Origin: Blastococcus sp. Marseille-P5729
GTDB lineage: Bacteria > Actinomycetota > Actinomycetes > Mycobacteriales > Antricoccaceae
Reading direction: 5' to 3'
Length of the DNA stretch: 64,000 nt
NCBI RefSeq assembly: GCF_900292035.1
Contig: NZ_OMPO01000001.1
Span: forward strand, 1-64,000
Under the pieces are notes generated by a model that saw only the letters and a list, made by a program, of their open reading frames with translations, was not told the DNA's origin and did not search any database. Shown piece after piece: positions 1 through 8,494 of the stretch; position 1 is the stretch's first letter; each line of letters begins with the position of its first letter. The position numbers were made by a program, and so were the translations under genes.

Positions 1-2
1 GC

Positions 3-179
3 CACCCACCCCCACCCCTGCTGGCAGCACCCGACCCGACACCTGCCGCGACCGTCGACGCAGATCGCGACGCCGGGGCCGGCCACGGCGCCCTGAACCG
101 ACCCCGAGGACCAGCACCACCCGGCATCGAACGTCGACTCGCAGGCGCGATCGACGCACTCAAACGGGCCGGGCCATAG
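3..179 (+). CDS. C-terminal fragment of an unidentified protein
   Basis: An open frame enters from the left edge and ends at a TAG at 177-179. About 58 residues are visible: a Pro/Ala/Gly/Asp-rich stretch, then a short charged helix-like tail (IERRLAGAIDALKRAGP). No start or domain is visible, so the family cannot be named. GC-rich third positions fit coding sequence, but a low-complexity chance frame cannot be excluded. Confidence 0.35.
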   Translation, partial: HPPPPLLAAPDPTPAATVDADRDAGAGHGALNRPRGPAPPGIERRLAGAIDALKRAGP

Positions 180-241
180 CCGGGAGATCACCCGGCGGAT
201 GAGACGGGATAGTTGTCGGGCCTAGATGTCAGGCTGGGCTC

Positions 242-437
242 ATGATCGATCACTTCGGCATCAACTGCGCGAATCTGGATGAAGCTGTCGATGCCGATCC
301 GCCTGGAGACGATGACCGAACGCAATGTGACCCTCTACCGCGCCCACGGCTTCGAGATCGTCGACGAGCTCCACCTGGGCCAGGACGGTCCGCAGACCTG
401 GATCATGCTCCGGTCGGCTACTGGTGGCCGTGTCTAG
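242..437 (+). pseudogene. Gene remnant: VOC-family start joined out of frame to a GNAT acetyltransferase end
   Basis: From the ATG at 242 about 15 codons read MIDHFGINCANLDEA, the usual opening of a VOC (glyoxalase/bleomycin-resistance) protein. The match then stops. In another frame, bases 291-437 read PIRLETMTERNVTLYRAHGF and onward to a WIMLR end, the C-terminal strand and helix pattern of a GNAT N-acetyltransferase. Neither part is a full domain. The join looks like a deletion that removed the rest of a VOC gene and the front of a GNAT gene. Its TAG overlaps the stop of the convergent amidase gene. A functional product is unlikely. Confidence 0.6.
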
Positions 438-1846
438 AGAACGGGTCGGGTCTGCGCGTAACCAGTGACCGACTCGAACGCCTTCGCCATCGCGAGCAGG
501 CTTAGTTCGTCGCGGTGCCGCCCGACCAGTTGCACTCCGGCGGGCGAACCCGGCCGAGTGAAGCCGGCTGGCACTGAGATCGCGGGGTGGCCGGTGATCG
601 TGACGTCGAAGCAGGATTCCATCCAACCCAGGTAGTCGGGCATCTCGACGCCGGCGACGGACGACGGGTACTCCTGCTCGCAGTCGAAGGCCGGCAGCGG
701 CGCCACCGGTAGCAGCAGGCAGTCGTACTCGTCGAGGAACTCCCGCATCCGGTGGAACATCGCGGTCCGGGCGATCGAGGCGGCGCCGACCTGCGGGCCG
801 GAAAGCTCGCGTCCGCGCGCCATGTTGTCGTAGAGCGACTCGCGCACGAGCTCACGGTGGGCATCGAGATGCACACCCATGCCGGCCTCGAACGCCCACG
901 CACGAAGCACTCGGAAGGCCTCGGCCGCGCCGGTGAAGTCCGGGCTTGCGTGCACGACCTCCGCGCCGGCCTCGCGGCAGGATTGCGCAGCCTTCTCCAC
1001 GAGAGCGGCGATCTCGGGCTCGACCGGGATCGCGCCACCCAGGTCGGGGGAGTACGCGACTTTCTTTCCGCTCAGCCCGTCGCCTGGGATCTCGGCGAAC
1101 GCCGAGCCCGGGAGCTCGAGCGAGTTGGGTGCCAGCCGCGACGGGCCCGCGATCACCGATAGCATCAGCGCCACGTCGTCCACCGTCCGCGCCATTGGTC
1201 CGTGCACGGACAGCCCGACGAGACCGTCGGCGGCCGGCCAGACAGGTACGCGGCCGGACGACGTCCGAAAGCCCACGACGTTGCAGTAGCCGGCCGGCAG
1301 CCGGAGCGACCCGCCGAAGTCGTTACCGTCGGCGAGCGGCTGCATGCCCGCGGCCAGGGCCGCGGCGGCACCGCCGGAGGATCCGCCCGCCGTGAGCGAG
1401 AGGTCGTATGGATTCCGAGTGATGCCGAAGACCTCGTTGAATGTGTTTCCACCCGCGACGAACTCCGGGATGTTCGTCTTCCCGATCGTCACGCATCCGG
1501 CCTCCTGCAGGCGCGCAACGGTCAGGTCCGTGATGTCGGGGATGAAATCGGCCCGGGACCTCGATCCGAAGGTGGTACGGATGCCGGCGGTCACGTGATT
1601 GTCCTTGTGTGCGATCGGAAGACCGTGCAGCGGGCCGAGTAGCGAACCGCGTGCGATCGCGGCATCGGCCTGCTTCGCCGTCTCATAAGCGATCTCGGGA
1701 ACCAGGGTGACGATCGCATTGACATCGCCGTTGACTGCGTCGATGCGGGCCAGGTGCGCATCGAGCACCTCGCGTGCGGAGATCTCCTTCGACGCCATCC
1801 GGGCGACGAGGCTGCACGCAGAGTCGTAGACGATGTCGTCGGTCAT
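434..1846 (-). CDS. Amidase-signature family hydrolase, last gene of the fdrA/allGH operon
   Basis: A 470-residue amidase-signature (AS) enzyme that hydrolyses a C-N bond of an amide or ureide. The three catalytic positions are visible: Lys near residue 81 (AHKDN), the cis-Ser in GGSSGG near 156, and the nucleophile Ser near 180 (GGSLRLPA). Length is normal for the family. The ATG at 1846 was chosen because it overlaps the TGA of the upstream allG-like gene in an ATGA junction, so translation is coupled; the open frame runs further upstream but only antisense to allG. It is closely similar to the second amidase at 11468-12898. The substrate cannot be read from sequence. Its place in an oxamate/allantoin-type operon suggests a small ureide or oxamate-like amide (inference). 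Confidence 0.9.
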   Translation of the reverse strand: MTDDIVYDSACSLVARMASKEISAREVLDAHLARIDAVNGDVNAIVTLVPEIAYETAKQADAAIARGSLLGPLHGLPIAHKDNHVTAGIRTTFGSRSRADFIPDITDLTVARLQEAGCVTIGKTNIPEFVAGGNTFNEVFGITRNPYDLSLTAGGSSGGAAAALAAGMQPLADGNDFGGSLRLPAGYCNVVGFRTSSGRVPVWPAADGLVGLSVHGPMARTVDDVALMLSVIAGPSRLAPNSLELPGSAFAEIPGDGLSGKKVAYSPDLGGAIPVEPEIAALVEKAAQSCREAGAEVVHASPDFTGAAEAFRVLRAWAFEAGMGVHLDAHRELVRESLYDNMARGRELSGPQVGAASIARTAMFHRMREFLDEYDCLLLPVAPLPAFDCEQEYPSSVAGVEMPDYLGWMESCFDVTITGHPAISVPAGFTRPGSPAGVQLVGRHRDELSLLAMAKAFESVTGYAQTRPVL

Positions 1847-3258
1847 GCGGATGCCTTGGCCGCCAGCGAGATGATCGCCTGCGTAAAGCACTCCAGTGGC
1901 GGATTGACCAAACCGGCGCCCACCTGGCCCGTGCCCGCGACCCGCCCAGCCATGCCGGTGTTGATCTGCGGGAGGATTCCAGTGCGCAACACCCTGGCCA
2001 CGTCGATGCCGGTGGGCGATCCGCGGAACTCCAGGATCGGCACCGCGAAGTTCGGGTTCTCGCCCTCGGTGATCTCGTACATCCGCGCCGTCGTCTCGAG
2101 CGCGTCGGGGACGGCGCCCCCGACGAGTCGCACGATCGCCGGCGCCGTCGCCATCACCATGCCGCCGATGCCCATCGTCTCGGTGATCGCCGAGTCGCCG
2201 ATGTCGGGATTGGCGTCGTCCTCGTCGAACCCGGCCAGGAACAGCCCGTCCGGCGTCTGGGCCGGTCCGGTGAACCACTCGTCCCCGGTGCCGGAGACCT
2301 TCACGCCGAAGTCGGTGCCGTTACGGCACATCACCGTCACCACCGACGATCCGGGGATCCCGGACGCCGCCATGCCCATCAGCTTGCCGACCGGCATCAC
2401 GACATTGAGGAAGAAGTGATCGTTCGCGCCGACGAAGCGGCACACCTCGGCGATGTCGGTGGCATCGAAGTCGCTCGATACGAGCGCCGGCAGGATCTCG
2501 CGCAGGAGCATCAGCGTGCCGGCGCGGTTGCGGTTGTGCCCTTCGTCGCCCATCTGCACCATCTGCCCGACGATGGCGGTCGCGTCGATCGGCCCGGTAG
2601 CCCGGACGGCGGCCTGCAGCACCGGACCCAGCACGTCGGCCATCCAGTTCAGCCGCGTGATGACCTCATCGTTGTAGGCGCCGTATCGCAGCACCTTGCC
2701 CAGACCTTCGTTGAGCGAGCAGTACGCGACATTGCCGGTCGACTCGTCGCGCAGCTTGAACAGGTACATGCGTGGCGAGACGACCCCGGCCATCGGCCCG
2801 ACGGCGTCGTGGTCGTGACAGGGCGAGAGCGTGATGCCCTCGCCGGATTCGAGCTTGCGCTCGGCCTCCTCGGGGTCGACGGCGAGCCCCTCGAACATCA
2901 TCGCGCCGATCAGCGCGCCACGCATCGGACCGGATGCGCGCTCCCAGGTGATGGGCGGGCCGGCATGGAAGAAGTCACCGGGCTTCATGCCTAGCTCCGC
3001 ACCGGCCGGGACGACGTCGACGATCATCGCGCGCACGTCGATCATCTTCTGCACCGCCTGCGCGTTGGCGCCGGCCAGTCGCGGGTCTGCGAGCACCTTC
3101 GTCAGCGCCGGCAACACCTCCGGGTCGTCGTAGGCGGCGGGGGTGAAGTCGACGGGCACGACCTCGACGGCCTGGTCGGCCAGCGCCTGCGCCATGAGGT
3201 CGATGCCGGCGGTGATGACCGCAGGAGGGGTCTGCAGGAGGTTGACGGGCTGGCTCAC
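1843..3258 (-). CDS. allG: AllG/YlbE-like DUF1116 protein, predicted oxamate carbamoyltransferase subunit
   Basis: A 471-residue DUF1116 protein, the family of E. coli YlbE (AllG). In E. coli the AllF-AllG-AllH complex is reported to be an oxamate carbamoyltransferase acting at the end of anaerobic allantoin breakdown. Conserved-looking stretches include SPCHDHDAVGPMAGVVSP (mid-protein) and a Gly-rich C-terminal part (GILPQINTGMAG). The GTG at 3258 lies in a GTGA overlap with the stop of fdrA, and the 3' end overlaps the amidase by four bases, so the three genes are translationally coupled. Upstream in-frame codons are Arg-rich antisense sequence, supporting the GTG start. Cytosolic. The function is inferred from family and neighbours. 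Confidence 0.85.
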   Translation of the reverse strand: MSQPVNLLQTPPAVITAGIDLMAQALADQAVEVVPVDFTPAAYDDPEVLPALTKVLADPRLAGANAQAVQKMIDVRAMIVDVVPAGAELGMKPGDFFHAGPPITWERASGPMRGALIGAMMFEGLAVDPEEAERKLESGEGITLSPCHDHDAVGPMAGVVSPRMYLFKLRDESTGNVAYCSLNEGLGKVLRYGAYNDEVITRLNWMADVLGPVLQAAVRATGPIDATAIVGQMVQMGDEGHNRNRAGTLMLLREILPALVSSDFDATDIAEVCRFVGANDHFFLNVVMPVGKLMGMAASGIPGSSVVTVMCRNGTDFGVKVSGTGDEWFTGPAQTPDGLFLAGFDEDDANPDIGDSAITETMGIGGMVMATAPAIVRLVGGAVPDALETTARMYEITEGENPNFAVPILEFRGSPTGIDVARVLRTGILPQINTGMAGRVAGTGQVGAGLVNPPLECFTQAIISLAAKASA

Positions 3259-4784
3259 TGGGCTGCTCCTTCGGTTCCGGCGGCGATGGCGGCCGCCGTC
3301 GCGGCGGCCTGGGCGTTCGAGGCGAACACGGCTGCGCCGGCGTCGGCCAGCGCCTGGGCCTGCCGGTCGCGATCCTGGGGGTCTCCGGCGGTGCCGCACA
3401 GCGACACGACCACGGTCAGCGACCGGTCGGCCGAGGCGATCGCGTCCTTGATGACAGGCGCCAGTGCGGCCGACGGATCCGGCTCGGCACAGTGCCCGAG
3501 CACGACATCCAGCAGGATCACCGACACCTCTGGGTCAGCGGCCTGTGCAGCGATGAGGTCCAGCTTCACGCTCGGATCAATCATCGGGTGCGGCCTGCCG
3601 CGGGTGAACTCGTCGTCCCCGAGGTCGACCACCACGTGACCCAGACCAGACAGCTGCGGTACGGCGGACCCGGTGGCCTCACCCGGCAGCGCGAGGTCGT
3701 CGCGCAGCGGGATGTTCGAGCGGATGTCCCCGAGCGTCGCCCCCGCGACCAGCATCGCCTCGTCCGCGAGCGTGCCGCCGGAGAACAGCCCACGCAGCGC
3801 GCCGGCCTGCCCGGTGATCGTGTCGGCATTCCAGGTCTGCCACGTCGGGACCGGCCGGCCGAGCTCGCCGAGCACGGTGGTCACGCCCTCGGTGATGTTG
3901 GGCTGACCCTGGCCCAGCAGGATCATCGTGACCGGCTTGTCCAGCGCCTCCGCAGCCGCGGTGACCTTGGCGGCGACCTCGGGATGCGGCGGCTTCGACA
4001 CGATGACGATCCGCGCTGTCTCGGGGTCCTCGCCGAGCATCTGCAGGGCCTGGAGGGCGCTGCGGCCGGCGACATCCTGTGACAGGTCGCGCCCACCCAG
4101 CCCGAGCACGTGCGAGATGTCCACGCCCGCGTCGTCGAGCAGGCACGTCAGGTGCTGCGCACCGGTACCGGAGGCAGCGATCACGCCGACGCTGTCGCCG
4201 TCGTGCTCCCCGAGCACGTTGGCGAACCCCAGCCCGACGCCCCCCACGATGGCTGTGCCGCAGTCCGGCCCCATGACCAGCACGCCTGCCTTGGCTGCGG
4301 CGTCCTTCATGGCGATCTCGTGATCGACCGGCACGTTATCGCTGAAGACCATCACGTGACGTCCCGCCGCGATCGCGTCCATCGCCTCTGCGAGCACGTT
4401 GTCGCCCGGCACGGACAGCAGCACCAACGATGCATCCGGCCGTGCGTTCACCGCAGACCGCACGGTCTGGGGTGCGGGGCCGCTGCCCAGTCCGCCGGCG
4501 GCGCGACCGGCAGCAGCAGCCTCGGCGAGCGCGGCCTCGAAGGCGGCGATGCCGCGATCGATCGCCTCTTGATCGGCGCCACGCAAGGTGATGAGCAGGT
4601 CGTTGGCAGTGGTGCCCTCCGGGACCTCGAAGCCCATCGCGCGGGCAAGATCGATGTTCAGCTCGGTCGCCATCGCGACCTGGGCATCCGTCACGCCGTC
4701 CGCGATGCGCGCGGCCTGGGTGATCCGCAGCAGCGTGACGGAGTCGTAGTAGACGCCTTTGCGCACGTCGATGTGCTCAGTCAT
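3255..4784 (-). CDS. fdrA: FdrA (AllF)-like acyl-CoA synthetase-fold subunit
   Basis: A 509-residue FdrA-family protein with the succinyl-CoA-ligase alpha-like fold: a CoA/nucleotide-binding domain with MGPDCGTAI near residues 171-179 and further Rossmann-like segments (VILLDVVLGHCA near 420). E. coli FdrA is about 555 residues and is the AllF subunit of oxamate carbamoyltransferase. The ATG at 4784 is preceded by a GAGGAG ribosome site and overlaps the end of the allH-like gene by 8 bases. Seven more upstream codons to 4805 are possible but would bury the ribosome site. With its neighbours it is predicted to form a three-subunit transcarbamoylase that makes or uses carbamoyl phosphate. Confidence 0.87.
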   Translation of the reverse strand: MTEHIDVRKGVYYDSVTLLRITQAARIADGVTDAQVAMATELNIDLARAMGFEVPEGTTANDLLITLRGADQEAIDRGIAAFEAALAEAAAAGRAAGGLGSGPAPQTVRSAVNARPDASLVLLSVPGDNVLAEAMDAIAAGRHVMVFSDNVPVDHEIAMKDAAAKAGVLVMGPDCGTAIVGGVGLGFANVLGEHDGDSVGVIAASGTGAQHLTCLLDDAGVDISHVLGLGGRDLSQDVAGRSALQALQMLGEDPETARIVIVSKPPHPEVAAKVTAAAEALDKPVTMILLGQGQPNITEGVTTVLGELGRPVPTWQTWNADTITGQAGALRGLFSGGTLADEAMLVAGATLGDIRSNIPLRDDLALPGEATGSAVPQLSGLGHVVVDLGDDEFTRGRPHPMIDPSVKLDLIAAQAADPEVSVILLDVVLGHCAEPDPSAALAPVIKDAIASADRSLTVVVSLCGTAGDPQDRDRQAQALADAGAAVFASNAQAAATAAAIAAGTEGAAQ

Positions 4785-5547
4785 CGATCCGGTTCTCCTC
4801 TTCATCGTGAAGGGTGGACAGCATCAGAAACACTCCATGGGCCAGGTCAGCGCCGGAGGTGTGGCCGACGCGCAACAGCTCGTCGTACGCCGGGTGCCAG
4901 CGGTGGGTGGGCAGCGCCATCAGCAGCGCCCGCAGCTCACCGGCCACCTGACCCCGCCACGCGGCGTGCAGGAACTGCCCGGACAGGTCGGTGGTCGTGG
5001 CGATCCGGCCGATCGCCTCGCTCCAGAGCTCGTCGATGCGGGCCTGGGTTGACCACGCATGGGCCGCGCCGAGCGCCCCGCAGAGGATGTCGTCCCCCGA
5101 TGGGGTCAGGCCGCCGCCCAGGCCGACCAGTGCGGCCGGCCGCAGCTCGGTGCCGAGCGGGAGGCCGAGCGCGGCGTCGGCGAGGCGATCGCGAAGATCC
5201 TCCAGGGTCGCCCGCGACGGCAGGCGCAGCCGCGGCACCCGGGTGCGCCAGATCCGGCGCAGCTCGATGGTGAAGCGATCCGCGGCCAGCACCCGGTCGC
5301 CGGCCAGCAGATAGCGGACGTCGGCAAGCTCGGCGAAGGTCTGCGGATCGACCCGGACGCCGCAGACCGAGTGGCTGGCCGTGCGGTCGGTGAGCGCGAC
5401 GAGCCCCGACGAGCCGGCGTAGAGATGGGTGTGGGCGAAGCTCTGCCGATGGACCAGCACCTCGCCGGGCGGGCACAGCGCGAGGGCGGCGCGGGCGGCG
5501 CTCGCCGCGCGGACCGGCAGACCGACGACGGACGGTGGCTGCGGCAT
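4777..5547 (-). CDS. allH: AllH/YlbF-like DUF2877 protein, predicted oxamate carbamoyltransferase subunit
   Basis: A 256-residue DUF2877 protein. The family signature GLGGGLTPSGDDILCG is plain in the second half, as in E. coli YlbF (AllH). The ATG at 5547 follows a near-perfect AGGAGGT ribosome site by a few bases; longer in-frame starts (to 5673) would run into the regulatory gap and lack a ribosome site. This is the first gene of the minus-strand operon allH-fdrA-allG-amidase, divergent from the PucR-type regulator. Assignment rests on the motif and on the three-gene context; no catalytic residues are known to me for this subunit. Confidence 0.85.
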   Translation of the reverse strand: MPQPPSVVGLPVRAASAARAALALCPPGEVLVHRQSFAHTHLYAGSSGLVALTDRTASHSVCGVRVDPQTFAELADVRYLLAGDRVLAADRFTIELRRIWRTRVPRLRLPSRATLEDLRDRLADAALGLPLGTELRPAALVGLGGGLTPSGDDILCGALGAAHAWSTQARIDELWSEAIGRIATTTDLSGQFLHAAWRGQVAGELRALLMALPTHRWHPAYDELLRVGHTSGADLAHGVFLMLSTLHDEEENRIDD

Positions 5548-5608
5548 GCCTACCTCCTGTGATCGCCTCCACGTATCAGCCGACAGTAGTGGGCGCGCCG
5601 CGGCAGCG

Positions 5609-5638
5609 AGTATGACAACTATTGACGACCGATTGACC
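5609..5638. promoter_or_regulatory. Candidate operator/promoter: three phased TGAC repeats between allH and pucR
   Basis: The 140-base gap between the divergent allH operon and pucR holds TGAC three times in direct order (5613, 5623 and 5634), spaced 10 and 11 bases, about one helical turn. On the minus strand CATACT (5614-5609) with GTCAAT 17 bases upstream (5637-5632) could be the operon promoter, so the repeats would overlap both elements. Direct phased half-sites suit a dimeric or oligomeric activator such as PucR. Seen by eye only. Confidence 0.35.
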
Positions 5639-5687
5639 CCTCCCGGACAAAGACCGCCAACGGCCCGTGGCATGATCTTGGGTCATC

Positions 5688-7379
5688 ATGAGTGAGCTTC
5701 CCGACCTCGAGCAGGACCGCTACGCCGGCGAGAGCGCAGCCGGCAAGGGCCGGACCGTCGCGGTCGCCGCCTCCCCGCTGCGTCAGATCCTCACGCTGCC
5801 GTCGTTCTCCGGTGCGCGGCTGCTTGCGGGCCGCGACGGACTGGGCCGCATGGTGCACAGCATCAACACCATGGAGGTGCCCGACGTCCTGCCGTGGGTG
5901 CGTGCCGACGAGCTGCTGCTGACGACCGGCTACCCGATGCGCAACAACCCGCTCGCCCTCGTCGACTTCGTCACCGAGCTCGACGAGCGCGGCGTCGCCG
6001 GTCTGGCGATAAAGCTGGGGCGCTACATCCACGAGCTGCCGAAGGACATGCTCGAGCGCGCCGATGCCCTGGGATTCCCCATCGTGCAGGTCGCCGACGA
6101 GATCCCCTTCTCCGAGATGCTCAACCAGGTGCTGCTGGAGGTGCTGGGGCTCTCGGCCAACGCGGTCGCCCGCGCCGAGCGGGAGCACCAGGACCTCACC
6201 CAGCTCGTCCTGCACGGAAAGGGCATGCCGGAGGTCGTCGCTGCATTGCACGCGCAGCTGTCGACAGAAGGCGCGCGCGTGGTGGTGGCGCTTGCAGACC
6301 GCACCGGCGAGCTCAGCGAGATGGCCGGCGGCGAGCTGCCCGCGGCGGCCGCTCACCTCCTCGACGAGGACGGCGCATTCCGGGCGAACGTCTTCGGGCA
6401 CGGCATCCACGACCTCGGCGAGCTGTCGTTGGCGGTCGGATCGGTGAAGGCCGAGGGCAGCCGCGGTCATCTGATCGCGCTGCGTGCCGACCGGCCATGG
6501 ACCCAGTCCGAGGTGATCACGCTGGAGCGCGGGGCGACCGTGGCCGCCCTGGTGCTGACCCGCGAGATGGCCGTCTCTGCGGTGGAGCACAAGTACCGCG
6601 GCGATCTCTTGCGCGAGGTGCTCGCCGGCCGGGTCTCGGCCGAGTCCGCCGAGTCGCGCGCGAGCGGATTCGGTTGGCGATTCAGCGGTCCGAAGGTCGT
6701 GATCCTGGCTGCCGACGACCCGTCGTCCGAGGGGTCGGCGGATCGACGCTCCGAGCAGCGCGCGAAGGCGTGGTCCAGCCGGGTACGGTCGGTGGATGCC
6801 ACGGCGGCGACGGCGACCTTCGCCTCCGAGTCCGTCGCCGTGCTCGGCTGCCCGGACGGCGTCGCTCCGTCCACCAAGGCCGTCACCGACCTGGTATCGG
6901 TACTGGGCGCCCCGGGCCGCTCGTACGACGGCGTCGTGGGGGTCTCCCGGGTGGTGGAGAACGGGTTGGACGGGTTGCCCGCGGCGTACGCCCAGGCCTG
7001 GGAGGCGGTCCGGGTCGGCCGGATGGTGGACGACGCCGGCACGGTGTCGCGATTCGACGACCTCGGGCTCTACCGGTTGCTGTCGTGGGTGCCGGACTCG
7101 ACCGAGCTGCGCTCGTTTCTCGCCGACACGCTCGGCGAGCTGGCGCAGCCGCAGGGCGACCCCGAGATCGATGAGCTGCGCCGCACCCTGATGGTGCTGC
7201 TCGACACCAACCTGAACGTCGCCGAGACCGCCCGCCAGATGCACTTCCACTACAACACGCTGCGGTACCGGGTGAACAAGCTCGAGAAGATGCTCGGCCC
7301 GTTCACCACGAACGCGCGGCTGCGGGCAGACCTGCTGGTGTCGATCTACGTGTGGCAGATGCGGGTAGCCCACCGCTGA
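5688..7379 (+). CDS. PucR-family transcriptional regulator
   Basis: A 563-residue PucR/CdaR-type regulator. The N-terminal purine-catabolism domain (about residues 30-155) begins LPSFSGARLLAG and holds the family-typical WVRADELLLTTGY. A central GGDEF-related region follows, and a C-terminal HTH_30 domain (about 500-555) reads NVAETARQMHFHYNTLRYR. Members such as Bacillus PucR control purine and allantoin breakdown in response to metabolites. It is divergent from the allH-fdrA-allG-amidase operon and is its likely regulator. The ATG at 5688 has only a weak upstream ribosome site. Confidence 0.9.
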   Translation: MSELPDLEQDRYAGESAAGKGRTVAVAASPLRQILTLPSFSGARLLAGRDGLGRMVHSINTMEVPDVLPWVRADELLLTTGYPMRNNPLALVDFVTELDERGVAGLAIKLGRYIHELPKDMLERADALGFPIVQVADEIPFSEMLNQVLLEVLGLSANAVARAEREHQDLTQLVLHGKGMPEVVAALHAQLSTEGARVVVALADRTGELSEMAGGELPAAAAHLLDEDGAFRANVFGHGIHDLGELSLAVGSVKAEGSRGHLIALRADRPWTQSEVITLERGATVAALVLTREMAVSAVEHKYRGDLLREVLAGRVSAESAESRASGFGWRFSGPKVVILAADDPSSEGSADRRSEQRAKAWSSRVRSVDATAATATFASESVAVLGCPDGVAPSTKAVTDLVSVLGAPGRSYDGVVGVSRVVENGLDGLPAAYAQAWEAVRVGRMVDDAGTVSRFDDLGLYRLLSWVPDSTELRSFLADTLGELAQPQGDPEIDELRRTLMVLLDTNLNVAETARQMHFHYNTLRYRVNKLEKMLGPFTTNARLRADLLVSIYVWQMRVAHR

Positions 7380-7398
7380 GCGCACCTGGCGCGCCACG

Positions 7399-7953
7399 TC
7401 AGCGCACCGGCAGGCGTCCGTCGATCACCAGGTCGGCGCGCGAGACGGTGGCGTTCACCGCATAGTGTGCCTCCTCCTGGCGCGCCCACTGCTCCCAGTG
7501 CCCGGCGTAGCTCGCGCCGTCCCGGGCCATGGCTCGCTCGTACCGGATCTCGGCTGGGACGTCGACCCATACGAGGTAGTCGACGAGGTCGGCCAGCGAT
7601 CGCGCACCGCTCCCGCAGCCCTCGATCACGACCGTCGGCGCGGCCGGGCGGTGCAGCGGTTGCCCCCAGTCCCCGCGGAGCCAGTCCCAGGTGCGGTATC
7701 GGGCGGGTTCGCCGCTACGCAGCGCCTCCAGCGCGGGGCGGATCAGCCGCACCGACTCCTCGAGGCCGTCCCAGCCGGGGACGACGTGGTCCATTCGCAG
7801 CATCGTGAACTTGCCGAGGGCCCGCCCGAGTCGCCTCGCCAGCCTGCTCTTGCCCGATCCCGACCGTCCGTCGACGGCGACCACCAGAGCACCCGCCTGC
7901 GGTCGGCGTTGCCGGATCTGCTCACTGATCGAGTTGAGGTCGTAGACGGGCAT
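7399..7953 (-). CDS. P-loop small-molecule kinase, uridine-kinase-like
   Basis: A 184-residue P-loop NTPase. The Walker A motif VDGRSGSGKS lies near residue 30, followed by an MDHVVPGWDG segment matching the substrate region of uridine/cytidine-type kinases and a conserved VVIEGCGSG strand. It is a cytosolic phosphotransferase of unknown substrate. The start at 7953 (MPVYDLNS) is preferred over one 19 codons upstream, which would overlap the promoter region of the divergent gene at 8003; neither has a clear ribosome site. It is convergent with pucR, with a 19-base gap. Confidence 0.75.
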   Translation of the reverse strand: MPVYDLNSISEQIRQRRPQAGALVVAVDGRSGSGKSRLARRLGRALGKFTMLRMDHVVPGWDGLEESVRLIRPALEALRSGEPARYRTWDWLRGDWGQPLHRPAAPTVVIEGCGSGARSLADLVDYLVWVDVPAEIRYERAMARDGASYAGHWEQWARQEEAHYAVNATVSRADLVIDGRLPVR

Positions 7954-8002
7954 CGGCCAGCATCGTAGCCCCGCTTCCCGGCGGATCTGGGACACTGGAG
8001 GG

Positions 8003-8494
8003 GTGAGCACCCCTGATCAAACGCGTCCTCAGCCGGCGGACGAGCCGATGGAGCTGATCAGCAAGCCGCGCAAGCTGATCATCTGGTCCATCGTCACCGC
8101 GGTCGTCATGACGGTCACCGGCATCGTCGCCGGGATCATGCTCAAACAGAGCGAGGCGGGCACGATCTTCACGGTGTCCGATCAGATCGCCATCGGCGGC
8201 ATCGGGCTGATCCTCGCCGCAGGAGCGCTCATGTTCACCCGGCCCCGGGTGTGGGCGAACAGCCGACGGGTGAAGGTCCGCAATGTCTTCACCACGAAGG
8301 TGGTGCCGTGGGGCGTCGTCCGCGACGTCGGTGTGTCGCAGGGCGCATCATGGGGGATCCTCGACCTGCAGGACGACGACCGGCTCTCGATGCTCGGTCT
8401 GCAGGTCGCCGACGGTCAGCGCGCGGTCGATGCGATGAAGCGCCTGCGCGAGCTGCACCGGTCGGCGGTCGGCGCGCGCCCGGACGAGACGTGA
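8003..8494 (+). CDS. Small membrane protein with a bacterial PH domain
   Basis: A 163-residue protein with two hydrophobic helices (about residues 25-47 and 62-80) followed by a bacterial PH-like domain with RPRVWANSRRVKVRNVFTTKVVPW. Such proteins are common in actinobacteria; their exact role is unknown. The GTG start at 8003 follows a GGAGG-like ribosome site. The stop overlaps the GTG of the SseB-like gene (GTGA), so the two are coupled. Confidence 0.75.
   Translation: MSTPDQTRPQPADEPMELISKPRKLIIWSIVTAVVMTVTGIVAGIMLKQSEAGTIFTVSDQIAIGGIGLILAAGALMFTRPRVWANSRRVKVRNVFTTKVVPWGVVRDVGVSQGASWGILDLQDDDRLSMLGLQVADGQRAVDAMKRLRELHRSAVGARPDET

Noticed and set aside
3258-3399. Longer N-terminus for the allG-like gene.
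   Set aside because: The extra 47 residues are Arg-rich antisense of fdrA; the GTG at 3258 in a GTGA overlap is the better start.
5688-7397. Long minus-strand open frame opposite the PucR-type gene.
   Set aside because: It is an antisense shadow of GC-rich coding DNA with no domain or start signal.
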